The notes beneath the pieces are model-generated. The model did not search any database. It was not told the DNA's origin and saw nothing but the letters and a program-made list of their open reading frames with translations. A stretch of 64,000 bases of DNA from Trileptium ribeirensis (Eukaryota; Nematoda; Enoplea; Enoplida; Thoracostomopsidae): positions 1 to 64,000 of the forward strand of contig JASANE010017652.1 in NCBI GenBank assembly GCA_030248225.1, read 5' to 3'. Both the position numbers and the translations under genes were made by a program. Below are positions 28,301 to 43,300 of the stretch, in pieces. Every line of letters begins with the position of its first letter. Within the stretch, counting starts at the first letter, position 1.

Positions 28301-31300
28301 CTTTATAAATATAGAATTTGGTAAATTCCATTTTTAAAACAAAATAGCAGATTGTAGATATTATTGTGCGGTTAAGGAGAAATTTAATTTAAACTCCAGA
28401 GACAGTTGCTATAGTTTTTCTTCGAACTGTGCATCGCGCCTCAATTGAACAAAGCATCTCATAGCAATAGCAATTCTCGTGCACAGGGGCGTAACGAAGA
28501 GAACACGGAGTAGACGTAGCCCCCTTCCCTGTGTAGCATCCGTGTCCTCCTGAAACAGAACAAAAAAGTCGATGCCACGTTTTGTGTTAAATGTAAATTT
28601 TTGGTGCCCCACTTGCACATTCATGGTTCTCCCCTATGCCGAAATTTCTGGTTATGCCCGTGTTGGTTCAGCGGGCAGTTGGTATTTTGGAAGCAAAGAG
28701 CTACAATATACCGGACATATGGACAAATAAGTGTACGCTTCATCATAGCGACTAAAAACTTTGTGCACGATAATACAAAATGGTTTTTCCAGGACGGTAT
28801 TAAATATATTGTTGGTAGCACTTGTTAAATCACTTAAAGCGTAACCAGAACCAAACAAACGCGATTTTGATTCCACCTCATTATATAGAAACGCTGTCAT
28901 ATTGAGGTGAACTCCATATGTACGCTACGTAAGATAATACGTGAAAATTGACACAAATTGGTACATCCGTTATGCAATTTCAAACAAATACAACCAAGTC
29001 TGGATTTATTTTGATTTGAAACGAAAAAGCTACATGAAATAGATTCAGTAACTCGTGTGTCAAATATGTAGCAAAACTCTGGTATATATGTTTTGATCTG
29101 AAGCTAGAGCTTTGATTCTCGACTCCCTTGTATCGGTAATATCAAATAATGGCTCGTTTAAACACTTTTATTCATGTAGCTGCTCTGGTACAGCTTGGTA
29201 CAATAAATAACTAGTGCATTAATTTAGATAGTTGCGTTGCGTGCGTTTGGCTGCGATTGTTGTTCGCTCGTGCTGTGAGGTGCCTTAACGATCCGAGCAA
29301 CAGCATCGGTCAAATTTCGGTGGTTACATAGCGCAGCTATAAGGAAAACGGTTCAGGAACGAGACGCCGCACCGGCGACAGTTTGTTCAACGCTATTCGA
29401 AATACAAACTAATTTATGAAGTAAACAGTTAAGCTGTGTTGTAAAATCAATCCAAATTACTCCACACTTTTTCAAACAAAACAATAAACTAAAAGCCGAA
29501 AAATTAATCTCGATGACGGTATTTTCGTTTTTTACTTGCAAAATGCGTCCCATCATCTTTTGCCAAGTTTTCTCAATATTTATAAAAATTCTCTGGGTCC
29601 TTTATGGGACGCGTGGTAGTGTGTCATGTAGTAGACCATGGCGGGGGTATGCTGAGGCCTCAGGGAGGTAGCCCCCTGAACACCTGCTTCGGCATGTATG
29701 CTCCAGATCTACCTATTGGTTTGTAATATTTAATGGTCTTTCAGAAATTTATATTTGTTGTATATAAATGACCGATCGTGCATAACAAATATTCCAAACA
29801 AATCGTCGTTTGTAATATGTGTTATGACCGATAGGTTGCTTATAACATTTGTTATAAACGGGCTCATTCTCTATAACAGATGGTATAAACGACCGTTCGT
29901 ACATAACAAATATTACAAATAGCTCGTCGCTTGTAATGTTCGTTACGGACGACGAAACGTCTGTAACAGAATTTATAAAGGCCGTGTCGTCTATAACCTA
30001 TTACATACACAATCGATCGTTTGTACCAAGGTAGGGACGACACAACTTTTGTAAAAAATTTTCAGTCGCTGTACGCATTATTGTGTGAACAGCGCAGAGC
30101 AACTGACACAAGCACTAACAAAGTAAAGATTAAGCAATTTATTTATACTTTAATGCGTGGGCAGACTTTATTCATAGTCATAATGCAACACTATAACACA
30201 TCATTAAACACACACCTGGTGTGACCCATCCACAACTTTGACAACATCACCATCCATAATGTTATTTTGATCAGAATCAAGGGCTACTGCATATCGGCTG
30301 TTCTTTTTGCCATGAATAGCCTGGTGACGGATTTGGATAACCTGAAAAATACAAAGATATCAGAATACTGCGCTGTTCTGTTACCGTAGTACAAAATAAT
30401 CTTAACAAGGAAGAAAAGGTAGATAACCGTTTGAAACAAAATATTACAGCGACTTCTGTAACATAATATTTAATTTCAAAATATCACAGTATTATTAAAA
30501 TAAAACGTTGTATGAAAAATACACAAATAAGATCCAGAAACAAATTGGATTTTCACTCGTAAAAAGTTGAAAAAATAGAAAATGAGATATTCGTCGTATA
30601 GGCGGACATGATTATATACTACAGTATACCAAATACTTAATCAAAATGCTTACTGCACTAAAATCTATGTATTTCATAACCATGTCATAGATGCACATCT
30701 GCGTTAATTTAGACTGCATGCAGAAAATTTCATATAGATCCAAATCAAAACCATAAAACACAGCTAGCCGGTACACACACTCCCATTAAGTGGGAGTAAC
30801 TTTGGGGACCCCTGTGCACTTTCAAGGGAAATTTCAAAGTGGTATGGGACATTAATAAATCACAGATTTAGATGACCACGGGTTATCTCTGGTGAGAGTG
30901 GGGGCAAACATGTGGGGACTTTCACGACGACTATGCGGCATTTGGAAAGTGGTAGCCAAACACTTCCACCACTGTGGACCACCATCGTTTATGGGCCGAG
31001 CAACCATAGATTTACATTTTTCAGCGGTTTACAATAGGTTTATCAAGCATAGCATCCCTACACGCAATGGTATTTAGCTATAAAAATTCTCTTCTTGATT
31101 ACAGGCAATATAGTATTCTACATTATTTTTCTTTTCCGAATACGATAACGATAACAAACTGCTTGAACCACAACTTGTTTTGCAAAACAAAAAATAACCA
31201 CTATTTTAATTATATGCCGTGCTTACCTTTCCATGCATATTTAGCACCTGAAAACATTCCTTCTCCAAACGCACAATTACTCCAACAGTTTGCTGATCCA

Positions 31301-34300
31301 ATTGAACCAAATCGCCCCACTGATATTGTCCAAGAGCATCCACACCAGAAGCAACGTCGCTGCACAACTGCACATCCTTTCCCAGTGCTTTTAACTGAAA
31401 AGAGTAAAGTGACCGTGTTATATAAAGTAAAGTAATATAGACTAGGTGATTATAGTATTTCTTACTGTCCTTTGTGATTACCGTTCATTTTCAGCACAGC
31501 CCCGAAATACCATACAAATTCAGATTTACCAATGGATTTAATGAAAAAATGTAGGACGGCTGGTTCAAAAATATTAACCATAAATTTAGAAAAAATCACT
31601 GTGTAACCGTTTCTTGATAATCTGTTGTGCACAAATATTTACAAGTGTTCATTAGCTTCTAGTTAGACTTGACAATGCAGGTATATGTATCTCAATCGAA
31701 AGTAGCCGTACAAACTAAACTGCAAATTATAAAAACAAGAACTTGGTCTTATCAATCAATCTCAGGTGAAGCAAATAGATGTTTCACCAATTATGCCAGC
31801 ACGATGATAATGCCTTCCACTAAAATAAATGCTGCGTAAACTGCATCATGCTGAATGTACAAACCGCACATTGAGCGTAAACCTATACATTATAACCTGT
31901 ACTCTGGTTTCCAAAAAGGAAACTAAACAGGTACTACACAGACAACACAGCATATTGTTCCTAAAAAGCCCAGTTTAATATAACTGTGATTATGTTAAGA
32001 ATAAATATCACGTGACCGCTTTAAATAGTCAGTTGGAGGGTCAAGTGTATATCACTCACCTCACAAAAACAGAATACAGATGCTACCGCGAAAATATCAA
32101 AGGGCTAGTATTCCATTTAGTCATTTTCCAAAATTAGCAACAGCACATTTTCGTTGTGTAAAATTTTCTTTAAAAAAGTCATCTTTAAAAGACTGACATG
32201 TGAGGTCTTACCAAGAAGTCAGCATGTTTATTGAGTGTCACAACCACAAGTCGCCTGTGTTGAAACAACAGGTATATATATGTGCAGAACAATCGGTACA
32301 GGATCGATCTTGTATCGCTATCATGGTATGCAATAGTTTATATCCAACCTTCAAAACACGTTTAGTTAACCACATCAGTAGTCACCTTCATTACAAACCT
32401 ATGATGCACCTTTGCTATAAGTTTTACTACATAATTTCGTGCTCTGCAATACTGGCTTTCCAAAACCGCTTCAGAAGTACCTGGGATGAACCAAACTGGT
32501 GGCCATCTGTGGGCAAGAAATGAACTGGGGGACTGAAAACCTCAGAAAGGTAATGAATAATGGATTCGCAGTAAATATACTATACATAACTGGGCTCTCC
32601 TTTCGCTGAAAATTTTGCCAGGGGCCCCTGGTTCCGAACTGGGGGGCGCCCAATTTTGCCAAAAGAAAAACGTTTAAAAATAGTGTCAGAAACACTGCCA
32701 AAACGCTTTTGATAGAGAGAAAAGACGGTTTTGAAGCAAATTTTAATAAAATTTGAAAAATTTTTTGCTTCAGAAAGGAATTTTAGTACAAATTTTGAAC
32801 AATTTTTTGTATTTTGGACCTATTGGAATCAAAAAATTTTCCAAGAGGCGATGAACCGGGGGAGCCCAAAATTTTGCCAGGGGCATGAACTGGGGGCACC
32901 TTTTCTGAACCAGGGGGCACCGAAAAATGCCAGGCTCCCCCCAACCCTCCCAATTTCGAGAACCCAGTACAAATATAGTGAAGCCCTTTCGAATGAAGGG
33001 ATTCTAGTGTGTTCAACTCCAAAGGGCAAAAAATTTAGGCATCTTTTGAGCTACATTAGAAAAAATAGCTATTTCAAGGCTGTTCACAGGATTTGAAAAA
33101 GTGTGGAGGGTGATTATAGGGTCCCCATTTTCATTCTCAAGGAGAACTTTAAAGTCGCTGAATAAAATATTGTTCTAATTCATATATATTTACCAATGAC
33201 TAGCCGGAACCGGAAACGAAACCAAAATCTAATCTTATGATTAAGGAAAATAAAAAAGTATTAATGAGCCTTTTGTTTGTTGGAGATGAATGAAAGCGCA
33301 TAGGGCTTTTTAAAAGTTCAAGCATGTTGGTTTCATTATATTAAAAGTACGTTCGGTATGTCGTTGCTCCTGTGAGGTACGATATGGGGCTATAAAAGCT
33401 AAATTTTCTAGTGCAAATTTATTGTTAACATGAACAATATGCGATTAGAGGAATAACCATGCTAACCGCAAATTTTCTAGTATATACGAAGAAACCAAAG
33501 TGAGAGTTGTTTTTAAATTATCTCAGCCCGTGGGGTTAGATTCCGTCAGTTTGTGAAAAAACGCAGGATCCAAATGATGTAACAATGTCACGTGCATATT
33601 GCAATTAACTTAAATAGACTCATTTAGCAGTTGTGAGAAACTTTCGCAGTTTTTCTACACTCTCTTGCTCAAAATTAGTAAGTTGGTATCAAATATTCCG
33701 CATTTGTGAGACGTCACTAATATCTATCTCCCAATATGTATTGCAGCTATATTGTTGCCTTTCTGGACCTATAAAGAGGGCATAGGAAGCTCAATTTGGA
33801 ACCTCAAAATAGGCAATGAATACAGATTAGTAACACTCGTCCGTTTCCTTTGACTATACAAATTGCTTACATTAAACAATTTCCAGCAATATCAAATACT
33901 CGAAATTGCTAAATGTCTTGGTGTTGCGAGCATTATACAAGAATAAATTAACAGATAAACAAATTTGGCAGTGCTTATTTGCCGCAAGATATTAAACAAG
34001 AACAGTTATCCCATGCTTAAATGCAGGCATTACTAAAAAATTGTGGATTACGAAATACTTCAAGAATTATAAATATCGTAATGTTTGGTTTACTAGCGTT
34101 ATCTCAATGTCTTATTAAAAATGTACAGTAGGTGCCGAGAAATGTGCGTAGGCAAGATAAAATAACTAATATAGCGTACATGACCCAACACAAACGGCAG
34201 AATAAATTTCGGTTTTACGTTATACAAATAGCACCAAGAAAATCGTTGCAGTTTTGATTTAGTTTCTCAGGTAATCTTGATTATGGAATGTAAAACTCTT

Positions 34301-37300
34301 ATTACAAATTTCGCCATACAGATATCCAGAAGACATGAAACTGGGACTTTGATTCGGGCTAGAATTAACCGGAACCCTAATCCAGTTACTACATGATAAT
34401 TTTCAAGCACTTTTAAGCGTTGTACAAATGTTTTACGCTAGTTGGACATGGTTGTTTTATGCCGAGTGGGCGGTGGGCATGGGGAAAATATCACGAACAT
34501 GTGGATTTAAAAACTGGGGTCCCCTAATGTCCAGGTCAGTACTTTTTGCCTCGCAGCAAATGGCCAATTTCTGGAAGTACCTGGGGATTGGGCTGAAATA
34601 CCTGTGGCACTAAACTGGGGGCGCGTGGGAGTTGGCCGAAATACCTACGTGGGAAAGCTAGCAACGAATTTGGCAGCAGTATTCAGAATATCTTCTCATT
34701 TGGCCATTTACTAAATTCCGTCCGCGAAATAATCATCCCGTGTGTCAAGCAAAATACAACGTACTTCATCGAGTGTTAGATCAGACACAAGTATTACAAC
34801 ATTCTCTTCAACACGAACAATCAAGCCAGTGTCGCCTTCGTAACGCCCGTTTATTACTTTAACATGATCGCCAGCTTTGAAAAACTTTCGTAATTCGTGC
34901 GCCGAAAATGTGAGTGGCTCCTTAAATTTAAACAAGTAACTTTATAACAATAAATTAATAAAAACGTGGCAGAGCTAAATGACTATGGTAGATAATACAC
35001 TTTTAATAACCACAAAATACACTACACTACATTCCATAAATTTGCAAATAGTCTGAGACGTTCTCATGTTCCTATGAAATATACAAATCAGAAGAAATCA
35101 AAAATAACATTGCTGACTGGTGCGTCTCGTATGTCTTTCTGCGTCACCCTTAGTTCAAAATTTCTTTAAAAATCATGCATAACCATGTATATATTTTGTG
35201 TTGCTAAACCATTGACAAATTGTGTAGTAAAATTGACATTTTTAATAATTTACAAGTCTCTAAAAACACGCCCAACAAAATAAACAGCAAGCTACCGTCA
35301 ACATGGCTATTTGGATCCTAACCGTTAAAGCTAGAAATTCACCTTAGTTCGCGTTTCCATTAAAAATAACAACTTAAAATATGTTGACTAAACAGCAAAA
35401 TGCTTAGAAACATAAAAACGTCAGCAGAAAAGAAATGTCAACCACAGCGTTTTTTTCAAAAAGGACCATGGGTCCAGCAAATTTTTTTGGGTCCAGACCT
35501 TAAACCCATGGGTTCACATTTACAATTTTTGGCTCAAGAATTTCTCGAATTTTTACACAATAAAGAAACGTAATTACGAAACGCAATTTTACATTATTAC
35601 AAATACATACATTATTCTCAGCCTGTCCCAAGCCAAGATAAAGCACGAAGGCCATCCATGAAACCAGCAGTAACCAACTATGTACACATATAAGCATGAA
35701 CGGCTAAAAGCCTGCAATTTGTAATAGAATTTATTTGCAAACCCGAAACCGAGAGTGCCCTGGGTCCTTGGGTCCACGTAAAAATATTTGGGTCTAGACC
35801 CACCTGTGGACCCAAAAAACCTAGGTCAACCAGCAGTCAAAAAGTAATCCATATTTCATTAAATTTAAGAATATGCAAATCAATGTAAAGGTGATGTCTG
35901 CATAGCAGCAAAGCTAATTTACCTTTAAGTCTTCATGATCGGGAGCCATCGTAATTCTATCACCATCAACAGCGAGAATTTTCCCTCGCAAATTCATCAA
36001 ATCACCTTCAACGACTTCGATGTTGTCGTTTGGAGCAAAACTGTGTGTTTTTTCTTGAAATTTGGTCGACTTCACTAAAATCAATTATATACAAATTGTC
36101 CAACAGTCGAAGCGCAATATACAGCACTTAGACTTGTTGCATTCCGCTCCTAGCTCTCCTTCCACTCACTCGAGCCTGTTTAGACAAAATAAACGCCATC
36201 ATCAATATATCTTAACAGTATTAAGATATATTTGGAATCCGATAATGACTGAACAATAAGTAGCAGAGTTACTTCAAACTATTCATAACAGTAAAATATT
36301 GATTTCGATATTTTACTAAATAAGTACGCTAATGTTGTAATCATGAATGAATTGAATTCTACTATACTGTGAAATATGAAAAAAATTAGCCATTACAGTT
36401 TTAAGTTCAAATTATAAAGACAGCTAACATACATAATAAAGTAATACCGTTAATTGAAAGGTGTTAGAAATGCGTTCGAGAAAAGAAAATTATTTTGGTT
36501 TTTTGAGAATCTTTGAATCTATTACACTGTTTGATGTTTGCCGGAAACACAGCAGTCATTTCCGGATGGGATTGTTCCTGTAGATTTTAACCGAGGTACA
36601 TGATATTACCATTCACTCAAACGCTGTTATATCCATAAAGACACAGTCTTGAAGTACATAATAAAGAAATCTATAGCATCATATGTACGATTACAAATGC
36701 GTCGTCGCAGCATTTGAATAACCGAATGAATGAATGCAACATTAAAAGTTAGATGAGCATCCACAATTCTATCAATACATTACTGAATAGGCTTTGTAAT
36801 AAAACAAATTTGACCATATCTGACTTGTTTGGCATAAACTATTGACGGTTATACTTGGAAATTAATTCGATATAATACAGTAAAATGTGACCAATCTTCG
36901 CACTAGACCAATGATCCACATCGTTATTAACAGTCGGCGAAACCCTAAAACCTCGTCGACCCTAAACCCATCAAGAACAGAAATCGAACGACGTATTCGC
37001 GCTAGTCCCTAGATAACCGAACCACAGTATTCAACATGCCTAAAACCAATATATACACCATTCTTGATGCCTTGTAACCAAACAACTGAAAACAGACTAT
37101 ATTCTGCGCATCAGGTTCATTAAACCTAAATACACTGAAAAAACATCTAAAAGCTAAGAAATGTTCGCGCTATCGTATTTAGCGCATCGATAAATTTATA
37201 TATAGACCATTCCTGATGCCTTGAAAGCAATAGATAACCAAACATGCAAGCTCACAGCATTTTGAAAATCGGGTTTGTCGATCGTAAAACCCTTGAAACC

Positions 37301-40300
37301 TCTTGAAAAGATATAGTCCAGCTGGATTCTAAACAGTTAAAACCATCGTACACACCGTGCTTAATAACCTAGTAGACACTCGTTTCAGGTAAAAACACTC
37401 AACAACATGCCAAAACTCAAAAATTATTCCTGGCAAATGGTCGATGTGCCATATTCGGGCCCACAGCGGCCCAGGGAGCGGTACCACAAAAACTCGTGAT
37501 ATGCAAGTTGTAAATCCCATGAACTGATTCGGTTTTTTGATACGAAGCCTGTATAGCTAGATATGGGCTGCGAAAGATTGATACTCGTATGTTCGCATTT
37601 CGCAAAGAACCCTTAAAACTTGTTTTTCGCATTTTGACCCTGAATATGCGGTCGGAGCTGTTCGCGTTCAACTAAAGGGCCATTCCACATCAGTTTTGCT
37701 ATCGAATAAAAAAATTCATCGAAATCCATCCACCCAGAGATGACTTATGCGCTGAAGAAAGACAAAAAAATTTTCATAATTTTTTCCCAGTGCCCTAATA
37801 GAAATCTCCCTCGCTTCGCTCGACTTCAAGAACTACTACGCATATCTGCTTATAATATTATCATTGTATCAACTATTTTTGTGAGTAAACAACGGCCTCA
37901 TTAAACTACATGAACAGTTCTGGTTTCGTGATGGAACAAGTGTAAAACTATTTCCACTGTTAACAAAGACATATTGAAAGGGTCAATTAATTTTCAGTAA
38001 CATGTACACAAACAGTGCTAAGAAAACTAGAGCTCTCTTAAAGAGTCGAATAGTGCAAGTAGGCCATCGAACGAAAATGAGGAGTACACATACATACTTC
38101 AGCGTGATCAAGAAGATAGCCATAATTTTCAAGATCGATGACATTGCCAGTGTGACATTACACTGGCCTGTCAACAGCGCTACGAAAAGTAAGGTGGACT
38201 CTAGGGGCCCTATGTTCATTCTCCATGTAAAATTAAAAGCGGGGGGATAATTTTTACTTAAAATACTAAACATTCCCATATTTTCATGCAATTTTGCTAA
38301 CGTTAATGTGTTTTCAAACTAAAAACGATATTTTAGCATTATAAATAGTGGTAATTAATGTTTAAAAAACCATTTGCAAACAAAAACATAAATTTTCAGA
38401 CATAAACATTTTTTGGAATTAGTTGAACATGGGGGTTTCGGCCGAGTTGGGGACGGACATGGGGCATTTGCAAAGTGGGGGTCCACCCACTCTGGACAGG
38501 CCAGTTACAATAGAACATTTTAAGACGACAGGGCATTTTAGCTTAACGTCGGGATACTACAACTACACTAGAATGTGCTTCTACTATAAATGCAACAATC
38601 TTACGCACACTCTTCAGTTAAATCATCAGTAGATTCTTGGAATTTTTCAAGCTCAGATAGCGTTGGTTTTACACCGTCGACAATCTGAAACAAATTACTT
38701 CTTAAATATATAATTATATAAAAAGGAATTGCAGTTTTCGAGTCTGAAAAATTATTGCCTAAGTTCCAGTATCACACCATTTCAATATCCATATAATAAA
38801 CAAAAACTTTATTAAAAAATTACCAAAGTGAACCAGTGTAGCAAAGTGGAATGTTGGTGTGATTTATCAAGACAAAAGCAAAATTTTTTCACTTTCACTT
38901 TAGCGTTCACCCAGCTACCTTTTCATTAACCTTCTTAGGCTGGTTGAAAAGTTGAAGACAAATCGCGTCTTAGCTTCCAGACACAGATAAGAAGGCTTGC
39001 CTTGTGCTTAAGTAATATCCACGTTCGGTTCTACCTTAAACGACATCTTTGGCCTCTCCAAGAAGGAGGAAATGCATGGGATTTTCAAGCTTCCCACCCA
39101 GGATTTCCGAGATTACCCCAGGTAATGCACCCGACAAAATTTTTGGACGCCACTAGGTCGGCCATCGGATAGTTTGTGGTGACAGAAATAATCGTACTAA
39201 CAAAACGATTGCTAATGTATGACTGCGCTGCGTTTATTTTGCCTATTCAAAATGAAATCACGAGCAAAATGAATCAGGCTCGCTTAAAGACGCCATTTGG
39301 TGAACTAATAATATAAGCAACCAAAACAACATTATACATGAATACACGATAAAATGCACTAAAACTCCAGCCAAATATGTTAATGTTGAGCACGGCTGTC
39401 TCTCAAAGAAAATTTTTGTCCAGAAATCACCAAATGCTTTGTTGCTTATCCAATAAATACATAAATTGAGAAAAGCAAGACTTTCAATATTCGCATATTA
39501 AAGTCTTAACACAATGTTATGGTACATACACAACAGCGGACACCAGATGTTTGCAGGTACGTCAGTTTGATTTTGATAGCGCATACATCTGTATTATTAA
39601 AAATTCAAGGTTCTAGCATTAATGACATGCAAGTATACATATTTATCGAGTGAGACAATGTTTATAGTAATCATGCTTCCGACCATTTATAAAATCGAAA
39701 AAATAACACCTGAAAGAAACTAATCTTAAAATGTATACATGCACTTTAAAGGCCGATTTATCTATAAAAGCGTCAACCAGTGTAAACTTACGATGGAATT
39801 CATCGGAAATGCTTTGTACAGAAAGCCACGATGACTATAGCGATTACCTTCGAAAACCAAGAAATCGCCTTCGGTTTGAACGTCGCCACCAATAGACCTA
39901 AACCGACAACAAGCTGTAGGCAATAACCGAAACCTGTTGATCAATAATACAAAACAAATGAATTCAATGTTAAATCATAATAAAATGTTGAAAATTGTAG
40001 GGGCTAAATTTTATGCTGTGTCATTATAAAACACATGTGCCTTTTGCATGGGCAGCTCGTTTTGCCCCGGTAAATGGGTCGGAGTGTTATATATTTATGA
40101 TGCAGGTTGCAGGAAAGATTGTATGCCTGTAAATGATTGTGATGAAAGGCACAGAACCACGTAACAAAGCACAGTGAAATTAAAAAATGCACTAAAAACG
40201 TACAATTAAAAATCAGCATGATTGACGTGTCTGCCTACAAAGAATACACGCAACCGACGATATTCTGCGCCCACCTTCCATGTCACCAACCTATGTTCCT

Positions 40301-43300
40301 AGTGACATCTGGATTATAGTAGCAGCCTAGGAATTTATACTTAAACCATTATACTTCAAACTGTTAATCGCGAGACAAGGAGAAAAGGTGCCGGCATAGC
40401 GGATCTACGCCCAGCGACTATTTAAAAATTACGAAAAAGGCATCTTGAGAAAGAAGTCTCGAGGTAACAATAAACCGACAATTATTACATGGTACTGCTG
40501 TGGTGACCTTCAGCATATATCAAAACCGTAGAATGGCTTATTTCTTCCTAAAATAACCAAAAACGAAAGCCTTTAAAATTTATAAAACTTACATGTCAAA
40601 ATTAATTTGAACCGTTATTTTTTTCAGAAACTCTAACAGTAGTCCTACTCGACGCATACCAGGCAAACACAATTATTTTCATCGTATTCAACAAACAAGA
40701 AAACCTTGTAGTTAACTGAAAACGAGAAACCAACGAGAAAACATTCAAAATTTGACTGTTTTGATTCAAAAATTTAGCATTTTGCCCCATATAATAAATT
40801 CGGGTTTTACACAGTGAAACCAACGTGCTTAATGGTTTAAAAACCCATAGACTCACCGTTTATCCCCTCCAAGCAACAAACTTATTTTGCAAGATATTTC
40901 GACCAAGAATACAAACAAAATTTATAACCTAAAATATTGGCGATCCTAAACGGCCAAGTTAAGTGTTTTTCAAAATTTTATCTGGTTGGTAGGTAGGTGT
41001 ACAATTACATTCTTTTACGCGTCTAATAAAAACTAGCAAAATAAATCTTTCTGCTGTCGCGACACAAACGGATTTTTTTGCTCCATTGAACACTATTTGA
41101 AGAAACTCCGCTCGCTCCGTTTCACTGATTCATTAATTTCTCCCCGCTTCGTAATACAGAACACACCAACTATTATTCAAGACATATATTCGTGTAATCT
41201 CCAGTAACAACTAGCCTATTACTCCGCATATTTCGTGCTTTATTTCGCATTTATATTTCGTAAGTTACTTTATTGCATCAATATCCAACAGTTTTTGTGG
41301 TGCTTTGCGTTTGAATTTTCTCTTCAGCTTCTCTCGATCTTCGTTCTGTAATAGAACGTCAAATCTGTGTAAGTTAACCACTAACTGCAATTATAGTTAT
41401 GTAAAAAAATTTTATGCTCCTTTTCCCCTCGCACTGGACATTATAGGATTTTTTGACAAAAAAAGTGAAAAATTGACATATTTCAGCTCAACAAATAATA
41501 ATTCCTCAATTCTCTGACATCGCAGGAAAGTACATGGGGGCATGAACGGGGAAACCGATGGAAAGGTCGATATACCAGGTGTCCCTACCCCCAATTTAGA
41601 AAAAAACAATTCTTTAATAAGATATCAACGTATGTAGATAAATGCATAATTAGCCAAAAAGAAAATCTGAAACAGTAGAAACGACATATATCGGTACGGA
41701 TTCTATTTGCCTTTGCGTAATGAGCACGTATAAACTTGATACCTGCCATTTCCAGGTACCAAAAGAAAGCCTGAACGATATTCGAAGAAAAATAGCTATC
41801 TACAAGTAGCTTTTCTTGTTGCCAAGATGATGAACTCTGAATGTTGGATAAGTAATTTACAGAGCTATACACACATTTATATTTATATTGAAAAATATAT
41901 AATACAAAGAACAATAAACTACTCTACAAAATGACGTCAAAAACACCTATATATCAGGAGCTGCTGTGGAAATATTACTATTTCCGTTTACGAACTATCG
42001 CCCGAATCAATCCGCAAAGCTAAAGTTGAGATATGTGTGTCATCCTAAAGCACTCCAATAACGCGGTAAGTCGTTAAATACCACCACTGTCACGGCTTCT
42101 AAGAATTATTCGATTCGCTCGTTTCAGTCACTAAAAATGAATCGACACATTTTCAAGTTTTATTGAGTTAAGTAAAATAGTTTTACACATACCGTTCGTA
42201 AAGCCCCACGCATTATGGTATAGTCGATCCGTGGCAAAAGTTTCAAGTGAACGACGTTCTGAGCCAGATCAACCCAATCAACCTGAATACATAAAAGAAC
42301 ACATAGAAATATGCCTATTATCACCATCACAACGGTAAAATCTACAAATACAATACAAAGATGATCACGTCAGGTTGCTAGATACCCTTGCTAACATGTC
42401 AACAACATAGTTAAAACTTGAGAAATTAAAGAATCAATACATGAAAAACTGGTTCATCTGTCAAAGGACATGTTTTCCTGCTCTTAAACATCACTGTACG
42501 TAAAACACATGTTTCAGTGTGCATATAATGGAACTCCGCGGTAAAATTTTAACACTCGCGAGCCCGTACGATTGCAGTCAGTAATGTATCTTATGTTCAT
42601 CATAATTTATGGTTTAATTTATTTGTTGACTCGTTACCACTATTATGTTTTAAATGTCGACTTGTGTACATGAAGATACAGTCACCATAATTATTTAATA
42701 CGAATGGCAAGATCATGTGTCTCATAACAGTACACTTATCAACGCCTACCTGAGCTATATCATCTCTGAACATTGTACGCTTCAGTCGAACCCAAGCTTT
42801 TTCTTTAAGCGTTGGTATATCTTTAACAACTCGAAGTGTATCCGCCATTTCCTTTATCGGAACCATCTGAAAATCAAGAAATCGTATGCATTCAGATGGC
42901 AGAATGCAAATAGCAAACATGTTAACCTGACGCGTGTCCAGAAAATGTGTATACAAGGTATTTCATCTGGTTCGTAGCACAAGAGACTGGTCAAAATATC
43001 AAGAGTTCATAATGAAATCTAAGTACCGTAGTTGCATCAGTGCAATTATGCGAATATCATGTGTAAATAAATGTTTTTAAGTTTCAATATTAGTGGTTTT
43101 AACAGTAGCTGTACCCATAGTAATGGACAAAATATCAGCAGCATTATATAACACAAAATATTTGCAAGTAACAGCAATGTATAGAAATTTAAATACACTA
43201 AGATTTTTTCTGGGAAAATTTCGGGACAGAAGACGAGGACAAAAACTGGAAATTCAGGCGACAGAGGCTTATTCTGGTAAACCGGCATGCTTCTCAACCG

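Noticed and set aside
29200..29340. Minus-strand frame after TTCCTTATAG with [11 protein letters not shown], considered as the Spt5 KOW4 exon
   Set aside because: The true KOW4 exon at 25978-26119 fits the family and both splice phases exactly; this frame ends in a stop with no suitable donor.
29353..29556. Minus-strand frame with [14 protein letters not shown] considered as a KOW piece
   Set aside because: Poor match, no consistent splice phase, and unnecessary once exon 13 was found.
34711..34764. Continuation of Spt5 exon 10 to the stop at 34711
   Set aside because: Exon 11 begins with the residues that should directly follow LTLDE, and GTACGT at 34764 is a good donor.
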